DNA of 55,900 nt from Verrucomicrobiia bacterium (lineage in GTDB: Bacteria > Verrucomicrobiota > Verrucomicrobiia > Verrucomicrobiales > DEV007): NCBI GenBank assembly GCA_020439945.1, contig JAGRPB010000012.1, forward strand, positions 1-55,900, in the 5' to 3' direction. Positions 8,188 to 17,383 of this stretch are shown here, in pieces. Position 1 is the stretch's first letter; every line of letters begins with the position of its first letter. The notes under the pieces were generated by a model. That model saw only the letters and a program-made list of their open reading frames with translations, made no database searches and was not told the DNA's origin. The position numbers were made by a program, and so were the translations under genes.

Positions 8188-11100
8188 ATGTCGTTTCGCC
8201 GCTCAGTTTTCCCCCTTCTCCTGGCTCTGCTCGTTGCCGCGCTTGTCGGCATCGCGTTCTGGGCAATGGATGAAACGCGTCCGCCGGTCCCGATCGTTTC
8301 CGGCCCCGACCCGGTCCCTCCGAAAAGCGTCACCTTCGCTCCCGACCGGTCGACCAAGGTTCGACCGAAAACCCTTTCCCCTGCTTCCGCCGATCCGGTC
8401 GCCGAATCACCCGATGCCATCGAGGATTTCGCGCAGTGGGTCTCGGACTGGCGGGGCCAAAAGGACGCGCAAACCCTGGAGACGGGCCTGCGCCTCGCCC
8501 GCGAACGGCGGGTCGCGCTCTACGACCTGATCGCCACCGATCCGAAGGCCGCGCTGGACGCCACGATCGATTTCCCGGTCCGCTCGCGATTGCCGACGGC
8601 GATCGCGAATCTGCTCGAGACACCGGTCGACGGCCGGGGTGACCTGGAACTGCTCGCCGCGGCACCGCTCCCCGGCGGTCCCCCGCCCCCGCGCGCCACC
8701 TGGCGGGTCGCCACCATCGGACGAGAGAGCTGGGACGCGTTCGTCTACGGCCGACGGGAAGCGCAGCAGACCAAGCTCGATCTGCCCCTCAGCGGCATCG
8801 CTCTCGACGACCGGATCGCGATTCGTGAGTCGCCGCTGCGCCGCCTGCAACCGAGCGAACCGATTCCCCCTGGAGTTAAGCCGCCGGAACCGATGTTTCT
8901 CGGCGAACATGTGAACAACCCGCCCGTCGCCAGTGAGAATGCGCCACTCTACGTGCTGGGCGATCGCGTGCTGCGGGTCTGCTGCGCCGCCCACGCCGGC
9001 CAGATCGAGGCCGAACTGCGCGCCGCCGAGGCTGGGCCCGGCCCCTGGGTGGGCGCATCCGGTGGCAGCGGCAGCACCAACGGTGCGGAACCCGCCACGG
9101 GAGCTTCCAGTTGGACCGAGGGTCCCAAAACCGTGCTCGTCATTCGTCTGGAATTTTCCGATGTCCTGGGAACTCCGAACAACGGCTCGGGCACGACTTT
9201 CACGCCAACCTACCTGGCCGACCAGATCAATACCGAGGCACAGAGCTTTTACGATGAAGTCTCCTACGGCAAGACCTCGCTGAGTCTGAATACGGCCGAT
9301 GTCACAGCCGTGCTCGAAATGCCGAAGACGGCTCAGTATTATGCGGTCAACAACAAGACCACCGAACTCCGGATCGATGCGATATCCGCCGCGGAATCAG
9401 CCGGATTCGACACGTCCTCCTACGACCGCATTTTCGGTGTCTTCAGCGACCTCGGCACGAGTCGTTTCGCCTCCTCTCAGTTTACCTTTGGCGGTCTCGG
9501 CCAGATCGGCGCGCCCTTCATGTGGATGAACGGTTCGTTCTCCGGACCGCTGGTGAATCACGAACTGGGGCACACCTACGGTCTCAATCACGCGAGCCTG
9601 TGGGACATTCCCGGCGGCAGCAGCGATCCGGTCGATCCGGCCGGCACCACGGGGGAATACGGTGACGTTTTCGACCGCATGGGTGGCAGCCCGGGCGATT
9701 CACCACTTCATCCCGGACACTTCAATCCCTGGTTTCTGAACCGGCTCGACTGGATGCCGGACGCCGCGATTCAGGAAGTCACCACCGGCGGCACCTACCG
9801 CATCTATCGTTTCGACCACGCCAACGCCGATCTCGGCTCCACGCTCGCACTGAAGATCGGGCGGGAAAGCAATCGCGACTATTGGATCGGCTACCGCCGG
9901 AAATACGCCGGCCACCCGACTCATGGAGACATGGGCAGCGGAGCGTATGTGATGTGGGGATACAAGACCGCCCAGAATTCCCACCTCATCGATATCGACA
10001 CCCCGGGCAGCGACGCCCGTGATGCGTCTCTGAATGTCGGCAACACCTTCGACGACCCGGCGGCTGGGATTCACATGACCGCCACGGCGGCGGGCGGCAG
10101 CGGCGCGGGAGAATGGCTCGACGTGACCGTCGCCTTCGACAGTCGCATTCGTTTCACTTCGTCCGTGCTTGACGTCGACGAGCAGGCTGGTGTCGCGACG
10201 TTGCGCCTGTCGCGGGGTGGCAGCACTTCCGGCTCGGTGACCGCGATCTACCAGACCGTGAATGGCACCGCGACTTCGCCGGCCGATTTCGCGTCCAAAT
10301 CGGGGGCGGTCACCTGGACCGATGGCGATGGAGCCGACAAGACGATCAATGTTTCCATCGTCGGCGATGGAACCACCGAGGGCGCTGAGACTTTCACCCT
10401 CGAACTGATCTCGATCACCGGCGGGGTCATCGTCGATGGCAATGTCGCCACCATCAACATCGTCGAGCCCGGCGCGGCGGATTCGAATTTCACCCACGAG
10501 TGGTTCAATCAATCCGGCTCGATCCACGATTTCGTCATTCAGCCCGATGGCAAGATCGCCTTCGCCGGCCGGGCCGGAAATCTCGGCGCCAGCACCCTGG
10601 ACGGTATCGGTCGCCTGGAGACGGATGGTTCCGAGGACACCGACTTCACCGCCGAAGGCGACGGCGCCGACATCACGCCCGTGAACGCCATCGAGCGACA
10701 GCCTGACGGCAAGTTGATCGTCGGCGGCAGCTTTACCTCGATTCGCGGCGTCGCCCGCAATCGCCTCGCCCGGCTTACCCCAGAAGGCGCGCTAGATCCG
10801 TCTTTCGATCCCGGCGCGGGGCCGAATGGAACCGTGAATGACATCGCCATTCAGCCAGATGGGAAAATTCTGATCACGGGAGATTTCGATCAATACGATG
10901 GCGTGAACCGGCTCGCCATCGCACGACTGAATCGCGATGGCAGTCTCGACACGACATTTCTGGCCACGCCGCTGAGCGGAGCGAACTCCAATTCAGTCGG
11001 ATACGTTCTTGCTCTCCAACCCGATGGGAAAGTGCTCATCGGCGGTCTTCTTTACACTTCCTATCAGGCCTTCTTCCCCGGTGGATTCGCCAGCGGCATC

Positions 11101-14100
11101 TGGCGCCTGGATTCAGATGGCACTCTAGACACCTCTTTCGACGTAGGTGTCGGCGCTCACGTGGATGGGGATTTCTCCCAACTTCAATTTGTCTACGCGT
11201 TGGCAGTGCAACCGGATGGAAAAGTGATGGTGGGAGGGACTTTCACGGGTTTCCGGAACCAAACCGCTCCTCACATCGTGCGACTCAACTCCAACGGCAC
11301 GATGGATTCCACATTCCTCTCGAACATCGGCTCTGGCGCCAACGGAAGTGTCGACAACATCCTGGTTCAGAACGATGGCCGCATCGTCATTGGTGGTCGT
11401 TTCACCTCTTTCGCCGGGAATTCACGTAATTACGCAGCGAGGCTTTTTGCCAGCGGCAGCTTCGATTCGACCTTCAATGCCAACCTCACCATCGCCGATT
11501 TTGATGCCGTTCCTGTTTTCTCCAACTCCGTTCGCCATTTCGGTCTCCAAACCGACGGAAAACTCCTTATCGCCCAGGACCTCTACGGCCAGGATCAGGA
11601 CGCCATCGCCCGAGTTTTCACCGGCATCGCCTCCCTTCCCGGCGTCCTCGAACTTTCCGCCGGAAGTTTCATCGGCACCGAGGGCGATACTGTTTCGATT
11701 CCCGTGACCCGGACCGGCGGCTCGGGTGGCGCCGTCCAGGTCGCCTACGCGACTTATCCAAACACGGCGACTGAGGGGAGCGACTATCCGCTATCCACAG
11801 GTGTCCTCAATTGGGCGGACGGCGATGACGCCGACAAGATGATTACCATCGCCCTGACCGATGATGGCATCGTGGAGCCCGACGAGACGTTCACGATTCA
11901 ACTCGGCACACCCGTCGGCGGCATTTTGCTCGGCGAAACGGCCGACGCTCTCGTGACCATCGCCGACAGCGCCGCCACCACTATCGATCCCACTTCGAAG
12001 ACCGTCACTTCCGCCGCGCAGAACTACAATATCGACGTCACTTCAACCACGTCGTGGAGTGTTTCCGAAAGCCTCGACTGGGCGTCCGTTTCTCCCGCCA
12101 GCGGCACTGGCAACGACACCCTCACGGTGACCGTCGACGAAAATCTCCTCACCTCGGTCCGCGAAGGCCCCATCACCATCGGCGGACAGCAGCACTGGCT
12201 CACCCAGGAAGCGGCCCCCGCTTTCACCAATCTCTCGCCGACCAGCAAGACCATCGATTCCAGCTCTCAGGCCTACCAGATCACCATCGATTCGAATACG
12301 TCTTGGTCTGTCGTCGAATCACTTCCCTGGGCCAGTGTTTCTCCCACCTCGGGCAGTGGTGATGATGTCGTGACGGTCACCGTTTTGGCCAACTCGACGA
12401 CCACCTCACGCAACGGCACGATCACCATCGGTGGGGAGACGCACGATCTCACCCAGCAGGGCGCGCCGCCCTCCACCGCCATCACCCCGACCACCAAGAC
12501 GGTTACCTCGACAAGCCAACCCTATTCCATCAGCGTGGTTTCCAACACCTCGTGGTCGGTGACCGAAAGTCTCGACTGGGTTTCGGTCTCTCCCACCTCC
12601 GGATCTGGAAACGCCCTGCTTACCGTCACCGTTTCGGCCAATCCCGACACCACCCAACGCAACGGCGACATCGACATCGGCGGTCAGACCCATTCCCTCA
12701 CCCAGCAGGCCGCACCGCCCACGACCTCGATCGCGCCCACCAGCAAGACCGTTTCCACCGCCGCGCAGAGCTACGACATCACCGTCACCTCGAACACGAG
12801 TTGGTCGGTCTCCGAATCGCTCAGTTGGGCCTCCGTCTCGCCAACCTCCGGCACCGGCAACGATACGGTCACCGTCTCCGTGACCGAGAACACCATCGTC
12901 GCTTCGCGAAACGGAAACCTCGACATCGGAGGCCAGACTCACAGCCTGACACAACAGGGCGTGCCGCCGGTCACGACCATCGATCCGACCACGAAAAACG
13001 TCGATGAAACGGCGCAGACCTACACCATCGACGTCACCTCGAACACGAGTTGGACCGTGTCCGAATCACTCGCCTGGGCCAGCGTGTCGCCCACCTCCGG
13101 CACGGGCAACGACACCCTGACGGTGACGATTGCCGAAAACACCTCGACCAGTTCGCGAAACGGCACCCTCACCATCGGCACCGAAAGCCACGCCCTCACC
13201 CAGGATGGCGCGCCGCCGCAGACCTCGATCGATCTCGCGAGCAAGAACGTCGACGCCACTGCCCAGAGCTACCAGATCCAGGTCACCTCGAACACCAACT
13301 GGTCGGTCACCGAGTCACTCGATTTCGTCACCGTCACTCCCCCGTCCGGAAACGGCAATGACACCGTTACGGTCACCGTGGCCGAAAATACTTCCACCAA
13401 CAGTCGCGGCGGAGACCTGGACATCGGTGGGCAAACTCACTCCCTCACCCAGGATGGCGTGCCTCCGGTTTTCGACCTCGATCCGCCGGAAAACCAGGTG
13501 GGCCCGGGCGGCACGACCTACACCATCGAACTAAGCTCCAACACGAACTGGACCGTTTCGGAATCGATTCCCTGGGCCAGCGTCTCGCCGAGCTCGGGCA
13601 CCGGCGATACCACGCTCACGGTCACGGTCGACGCCAATCCGGACATCACGTCGCGGATGGGCGACATCGACGTCGGCAGCGCCACCCACCAACTCACCCA
13701 ACTCGGCGTGCCCGCGTATCTCGACGTGTTGCCGGCCTCCCGCGGTCTCGACGCCTCAGCCCAGGCCTACACCTTCGACCTTTCCTCCAACGCGCCGTGG
13801 ACGATCACCGAATCGCTCGACTGGATCACGGTCAGTCCGACATCCGGTACCGGCGATGACGTCGTCACCGTCACCGTTTCCGAAAACACCGATCCCGAAG
13901 CTCGCGCCGGGGTTCTCCAGATCGGGGGCGAAACCCACACCGTCTCGCAATCCGGCACGCTCGAGGCGGTCCTCCTGACGCCCGCCTTCGAAGCCGCCTC
14001 GCCCTCCACCAATCCGATCGCCTGGGACGACACGCTGACCGGCGTTTACGACGGCATTCTCCGCGACGCCGCCGACGGTCACACCCTGATCGGCGCGGTT

Positions 14101-16293
14101 CACCGCCTGGTCATTTCTCCGCCCCGGCCCGCCATCGGTCCCGGCGGATTTGCCAGCGCGACCCTGTTTTTCAACGGACGCCGCGCCGTCATTCGCGGCG
14201 CCTTCGATGGGAACGGACGCCTGCTCCTCGACCTCGATCAACGCGACGGCAGCGTCGTCTCGGTCGATCTGCAACTCGAAGGCACCGGCACCGCGTCCGA
14301 GGAACGCCTCGTCGGCACCATCGAATGGGACGGGCTCATCGCCAACGCCGACCTGCCTCGGGCGCCCTTCCATCCGCGGCTCAATCCGCTGCCGACTCCC
14401 GATCAGGATCCGGTGAACGGCGTCGCCAACGTCTTCACCATGATCCTCCCGAGCGATCCCGGCTGGACCAGTCAGGAGCCGGGTGGCAATGGCTGGGCCA
14501 GCGTGCGGGTAAATGCCGGCGGCGTGGTGACCCTGCGCGGCGCTCTCGGCGACGGAACCCGATTCGCCGACTCGGCCTACCTTTCGGCGGTGCACAGCTT
14601 CGACCTTTTCACCGAAATCTATCGTCCCGTCGCCGGTCTGGGACGCGGACGATGCGGCGGACGCCTCGTCCTGCGCGACCAGGCCGGGGTCAGCGACTTC
14701 GACGGCCTGTTCCAGTGGAAGAAGCATCCCGACACCCGGGAACGCCGCTACCCGGACGGTTTCGACCTGGAAACCTGGGCGCTTGGCAGCGTCTTCGAGA
14801 TGCCGGTGCCGGGTTCGCCGGTTCTCAGCACGCTGGCGATGCAGGAATTCAACGCCGCGCTCGCGATTCGCGGCCCCGAACTCCCGAACGCCGGCGCGCC
14901 GATCGACAAGGTGGTGACCTGGCGAATCAACGACGCGATTTCCTACTACGGACCCGAGCGGATCGCGGCCCGGGTCAACCGGCGGTTCGGGCTGCTCAAC
15001 GGCAACTATTTCGATCCCGCCACTCGCACCCGCTTCTCCCTGTTTGGGGTGGCATATCAGAAACAGGAATTCACCGCGGGCCAGTATGGGCTCGGCACCG
15101 GCGGCGGCGGTTTCCAGGTCCAGCCCGGCACGGCCTTTCCCTATCCCGGCAGCGAGGCGGCGGGAGTGTTGACGCGCATCGACCTGCCCGGAGCACCGGC
15201 CGGGCTTCCCGCCACCAGCGCCGTCGGCAGCTTCGATACCGATGCCGCCGGCATCTATGGAGGCTTGGTCGATGTCCATGCCAGCGGCGATCACGAAGGC
15301 GGCTTGCTGAATTTCCGGGTGGCCCCGTCCGGCGCCTTCAGCGGACAGATCTGGATCGGTCGCGATCGCTACGTCTTCCGCGGTGCCTTCGACGACGCGA
15401 CCGGGACCGCGCAGGTTCCCGTACCGCTCGGCGGCAGCGCGGTCGCCTTGCTCGACCTCACGCTGGAACAGATCGACGGCGCCGATCCCGGAACCGGGTT
15501 CCAGCTCAGCGGAACGATCCGGGTCGATGGCGTCGACTACCAGGTCGCGGCCGAGCAGCGCCCCGGTACGACGACGAAAAATGGCGCCTACACGCTCATC
15601 ATTCGTTCGCCCGACGGCGCCGATCCCGATCTCGAACCTGCCGGCGACGGCTACGGCGTGCTCACCGTCACGCCGACCGGGATCTGCCGCGGCTCTGTGG
15701 TGCTGGCGGACGGATTCCGCACCGCGCTAAGCGGCCACCTGTCCACCGCCGACGAGTGGTCGCTCTACCGCCCGCTCTACGCCGGACGCCGTGGTTTCCT
15801 TTCCGGGAAAATGACGTTCCGCCACCAGGACGATCTGGGCGATCTCGATGGCGAAGTCCGCTGGGTTCGACAAAATGACGCCCCGCCCGCCACGGTCTAT
15901 CCCGCCGGATTCGACACCACCCGCGGCGTGATCGGCAGCCTCTACCAACGCCCGGGTCCGGGCGAGCGCGCCATCGAGGGATTGACCGACGATTTTCACA
16001 ACGCCTGGCTGCGGCTGAGCGGTCCCGATTTCTCGGGGGACGCCGGGCTCGGTCTCACGGAAATCGACCGGGCCATCACCTGGGCGACGAACCACCGCCT
16101 CACCTACTATGGTCCGGAGCGGGTCATTCTCCGTTTCAATTTCCGCAACGGCCTGCTCACCGGTCGCTACCTTGATCGCCCCAACGGCGTCAACGCCAGC
16201 CTCGGCGGCGTGTTGCTGCAGGAACAGGACCTCGTCTCCGGCAGCGCGATCACCGGCGCCGTTTCCGGCCTGTTGGGAATCGAGCCGCGCTAA
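8188..16293 (+). CDS. Giant secreted/anchored multidomain protein: metzincin-like protease, Calx-beta, delta-60, BACON repeats
   Basis: About 2701 residues. The ATG at 8188 gives MSFRRSVF followed by a hydrophobic segment (about 9-28), a signal or anchor; an in-frame GTG at 8161 would add nine residues. A zinc-metalloprotease domain follows at about 300-590, with H458-E-L-G-H462 and H468 in an HExxHxxGxxH pattern and a likely Met-turn FDRMGG, as in gametolysin/M11- or M6-type proteases. Next come a Calx-beta domain (nt 10140-10470), seven delta-60 repeats of the 'QPDGK...GGxF' type (nt 10510-11640), a second Calx-beta (11650-11970), eight tandem BACON domains (11980-13965), and a roughly 370-residue C-terminal module present twice (about 13970-15120 and 15220-16290). 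No LPXTG or PEP-CTERM is seen. Probable role: extracellular adhesion and processing of glycoprotein or polysaccharide material. Confidence 0.85.
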   Translation: MSFRRSVFPLLLALLVAALVGIAFWAMDETRPPVPIVSGPDPVPPKSVTFAPDRSTKVRPKTLSPASADPVAESPDAIEDFAQWVSDWRGQKDAQTLETGLRLARERRVALYDLIATDPKAALDATIDFPVRSRLPTAIANLLETPVDGRGDLELLAAAPLPGGPPPPRATWRVATIGRESWDAFVYGRREAQQTKLDLPLSGIALDDRIAIRESPLRRLQPSEPIPPGVKPPEPMFLGEHVNNPPVASENAPLYVLGDRVLRVCCAAHAGQIEAELRAAEAGPGPWVGASGGSGSTNGAEPATGASSWTEGPKTVLVIRLEFSDVLGTPNNGSGTTFTPTYLADQINTEAQSFYDEVSYGKTSLSLNTADVTAVLEMPKTAQYYAVNNKTTELRIDAISAAESAGFDTSSYDRIFGVFSDLGTSRFASSQFTFGGLGQIGAPFMWMNGSFSGPLVNHELGHTYGLNHASLWDIPGGSSDPVDPAGTTGEYGDVFDRMGGSPGDSPLHPGHFNPWFLNRLDWMPDAAIQEVTTGGTYRIYRFDHANADLGSTLALKIGRESNRDYWIGYRRKYAGHPTHGDMGSGAYVMWGYKTAQNSHLIDIDTPGSDARDASLNVGNTFDDPAAGIHMTATAAGGSGAGEWLDVTVAFDSRIRFTSSVLDVDEQAGVATLRLSRGGSTSGSVTAIYQTVNGTATSPADFASKSGAVTWTDGDGADKTINVSIVGDGTTEGAETFTLELISITGGVIVDGNVATINIVEPGAADSNFTHEWFNQSGSIHDFVIQPDGKIAFAGRAGNLGASTLDGIGRLETDGSEDTDFTAEGDGADITPVNAIERQPDGKLIVGGSFTSIRGVARNRLARLTPEGALDPSFDPGAGPNGTVNDIAIQPDGKILITGDFDQYDGVNRLAIARLNRDGSLDTTFLATPLSGANSNSVGYVLALQPDGKVLIGGLLYTSYQAFFPGGFASGIWRLDSDGTLDTSFDVGVGAHVDGDFSQLQFVYALAVQPDGKVMVGGTFTGFRNQTAPHIVRLNSNGTMDSTFLSNIGSGANGSVDNILVQNDGRIVIGGRFTSFAGNSRNYAARLFASGSFDSTFNANLTIADFDAVPVFSNSVRHFGLQTDGKLLIAQDLYGQDQDAIARVFTGIASLPGVLELSAGSFIGTEGDTVSIPVTRTGGSGGAVQVAYATYPNTATEGSDYPLSTGVLNWADGDDADKMITIALTDDGIVEPDETFTIQLGTPVGGILLGETADALVTIADSAATTIDPTSKTVTSAAQNYNIDVTSTTSWSVSESLDWASVSPASGTGNDTLTVTVDENLLTSVREGPITIGGQQHWLTQEAAPAFTNLSPTSKTIDSSSQAYQITIDSNTSWSVVESLPWASVSPTSGSGDDVVTVTVLANSTTTSRNGTITIGGETHDLTQQGAPPSTAITPTTKTVTSTSQPYSISVVSNTSWSVTESLDWVSVSPTSGSGNALLTVTVSANPDTTQRNGDIDIGGQTHSLTQQAAPPTTSIAPTSKTVSTAAQSYDITVTSNTSWSVSESLSWASVSPTSGTGNDTVTVSVTENTIVASRNGNLDIGGQTHSLTQQGVPPVTTIDPTTKNVDETAQTYTIDVTSNTSWTVSESLAWASVSPTSGTGNDTLTVTIAENTSTSSRNGTLTIGTESHALTQDGAPPQTSIDLASKNVDATAQSYQIQVTSNTNWSVTESLDFVTVTPPSGNGNDTVTVTVAENTSTNSRGGDLDIGGQTHSLTQDGVPPVFDLDPPENQVGPGGTTYTIELSSNTNWTVSESIPWASVSPSSGTGDTTLTVTVDANPDITSRMGDIDVGSATHQLTQLGVPAYLDVLPASRGLDASAQAYTFDLSSNAPWTITESLDWITVSPTSGTGDDVVTVTVSENTDPEARAGVLQIGGETHTVSQSGTLEAVLLTPAFEAASPSTNPIAWDDTLTGVYDGILRDAADGHTLIGAVHRLVISPPRPAIGPGGFASATLFFNGRRAVIRGAFDGNGRLLLDLDQRDGSVVSVDLQLEGTGTASEERLVGTIEWDGLIANADLPRAPFHPRLNPLPTPDQDPVNGVANVFTMILPSDPGWTSQEPGGNGWASVRVNAGGVVTLRGALGDGTRFADSAYLSAVHSFDLFTEIYRPVAGLGRGRCGGRLVLRDQAGVSDFDGLFQWKKHPDTRERRYPDGFDLETWALGSVFEMPVPGSPVLSTLAMQEFNAALAIRGPELPNAGAPIDKVVTWRINDAISYYGPERIAARVNRRFGLLNGNYFDPATRTRFSLFGVAYQKQEFTAGQYGLGTGGGGFQVQPGTAFPYPGSEAAGVLTRIDLPGAPAGLPATSAVGSFDTDAAGIYGGLVDVHASGDHEGGLLNFRVAPSGAFSGQIWIGRDRYVFRGAFDDATGTAQVPVPLGGSAVALLDLTLEQIDGADPGTGFQLSGTIRVDGVDYQVAAEQRPGTTTKNGAYTLIIRSPDGADPDLEPAGDGYGVLTVTPTGICRGSVVLADGFRTALSGHLSTADEWSLYRPLYAGRRGFLSGKMTFRHQDDLGDLDGEVRWVRQNDAPPATVYPAGFDTTRGVIGSLYQRPGPGERAIEGLTDDFHNAWLRLSGPDFSGDAGLGLTEIDRAITWATNHRLTYYGPERVILRFNFRNGLLTGRYLDRPNGVNASLGGVLLQEQDLVSGSAITGAVSGLLGIEPR
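11980..13965 (+). repeat. Eight tandem BACON-domain repeats of about 246 bp
   Basis: Eight units of about 82 residues lie within the giant protein, each with the core SNTSWSVSESLxWASVSPTSG, a TVTVxxN strand and a closing GGxTHxLTQ. Units 3-6 are most alike; the first and last two have diverged. The units keep frame and vary mainly at silent and loop positions. BACON domains are beta-sandwiches found in Bacteroidota and PVC extracellular carbohydrate-active proteins, usually as spacers or mucin/glycan-binding modules. Confidence 0.85.
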
Positions 16294-16297
16294 AATT

Positions 16298-16358
16298 CGG
16301 AGAGGCGTTTTGTAAACGCCTGCACGGCCTACGCGGGCGATTGAAAATCGCCCCTCCG
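16298..16358. repeat. Family C repeat: inverted pair of hairpins
   Basis: The left hairpin is GGCGTTT / AAACGCC with loop TGT (16304-16320). The right hairpin is GGGCGATT / AATCGCCC with loop GAA (16335-16353). Outer arms are CGGAG (16298-16302) and CTCCG (16354-16358). The two stems carry a compensatory swap (GCGTTT/AAACGC against GCGATT/AATCGC). A second copy is at 34462-34523. It begins five bases after the giant gene's stop. Confidence 0.75.
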
Positions 16359-16390
16359 TTTGGAGAATCCCAGACTCACCCTGGCCCCAC

Positions 16391-16415
16391 TGAACGGGCC
16401 TGGAGACCCGTTCTA
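16391..16415. repeat. Family A repeat, single hairpin unit
   Basis: GAACGGG (16392-16398), loop CCTGGAGA and CCCGTTC (16407-16413) followed by TA form one unit of the family whose inverted pair is at 5591-5673. It lies between a family C pair and a family B pair. Confidence 0.7.
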
Positions 16416-16426
16416 CAGAATCGGCG

Positions 16427-16466
16427 ATTCAACCCTGTCAGGTCCGCCATCCAACCCTGTTGAATG
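16427..16466. repeat. Family B palindrome pair
   Basis: ATTCAACCCTGTCAGG and CCAACCCTGTTGAATGG are spaced by about 10 bp; the second holds a near-complete palindrome around CAACCCTGTTG. Here the two units lie in direct rather than inverted orientation, unlike the other copies. It is the third repeat family within 170 bp. Confidence 0.65.
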
Positions 16467-16601
16467 GCAGCGAGCGACGCCCTGGAAAAAAATCCCGGGT
16501 TCGGGGTCCGGGAATGCAACTTTTGCCGAATGGAGGCGTTTAACGTTTCGCCGTTGTGTGCCATGGGCGCGGGACGGTCGAAATCCCTCTCTGTTCGTCT
16601 C

Positions 16602-17267
16602 ATGCGCCTCGTTTTCTCCCCCACCGTCTGTGCTCGCCGATTCGCGGCGGTCGCGTGGTGGGGCTGCTGCCTGGGAGCCGGCTTTGCCCAGGAGGCGACG
16701 ACCATTCCCGGCCTGCCCGAGCCCGTATCGGCGGAGCATTTCCAGGTGCTGATGGAGAATTCGCCCTTCACCCGGTCACTCAATCTTTCCGATCTGCTGA
16801 TCCTGACCGGCATCGCGACGATGGACGGGAAACAGGTCGCGACCCTGATGAACAAGGAGACGAAGGAAACCTACGTGGTGTCGTCGGAACCGAATCCGCA
16901 AGGGTGGAAGATGGTGGAACTGGCGGGCAACTCGGACATCGAAAAAGTCGCGGCGAAGATCGCCATCGCGGGCGGCGAGGTGGTGACGGTGCGCTACAAC
17001 GATTTCACCGTGAAACCGGGCGAAGCCAAGCCGGCATCCGGGGGCGGTGGCGAAATCAGCGAAGGCCGACGCCGCGGCGAATCGGGCGATCGCGGGGGCT
17101 TTCGCGGACCGCCTCCCGAGATCCGGGAAAAGATGGAGGCGCTGCCCGAGAAAAAGCGGGCCAAGCTGTTCGATTACATGATGAAATTGAGGATGGACAA
17201 GCCCGACATGGACTGGGATGAACGGCGGGAACTGTTTCACAAAAAGCTCGACGAACTGTCGAAGTGA
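16602..17267 (+). CDS. Secreted/periplasmic protein with GspC/PilP-like (HR) domain, partner of the adjacent secretin
   Basis: The ATG at 16602 gives a 221-residue protein with an N-terminal hydrophobic segment ending GAGFAQ, a likely signal peptide; an upstream in-frame ATG at 16464 lies inside a dispersed repeat and is less likely. The core (about residues 45-130: SPFTRSLNLSDLLILTGIA, then VATLMNKETKETYVV and a final VVTVRYNDF) resembles the HR domain of type II secretion GspC and pilus PilP, which dock onto the secretin N0 domain. The tail is glycine/arginine-rich and then charged and helical (PEIREKMEALPEKKRAKLF). The gene sits 116 bp upstream of a GspD-type secretin, supporting a joint role. 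The HR assignment is inference from pattern. Confidence 0.6.
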   Translation: MRLVFSPTVCARRFAAVAWWGCCLGAGFAQEATTIPGLPEPVSAEHFQVLMENSPFTRSLNLSDLLILTGIATMDGKQVATLMNKETKETYVVSSEPNPQGWKMVELAGNSDIEKVAAKIAIAGGEVVTVRYNDFTVKPGEAKPASGGGGEISEGRRRGESGDRGGFRGPPPEIREKMEALPEKKRAKLFDYMMKLRMDKPDMDWDERRELFHKKLDELSK

Positions 17268-17383
17268 TTCCTCCCGCCCGTATCGCGATCGCAACGTTGG
17301 ACTTGTGAGTTTTCCCGAACACGTTTAAGCCTTTTCTGCACCGCGTTCCGCCCTGGCGGAGCCGGCGCCCCGAAACACACCAC

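Noticed and set aside
11980..13965. Regular 246-bp periodicity considered as a CRISPR-like or satellite array
   Set aside because: Units are protein-coding BACON domains in one open frame, diverged at silent sites, and far too long for CRISPR repeats.
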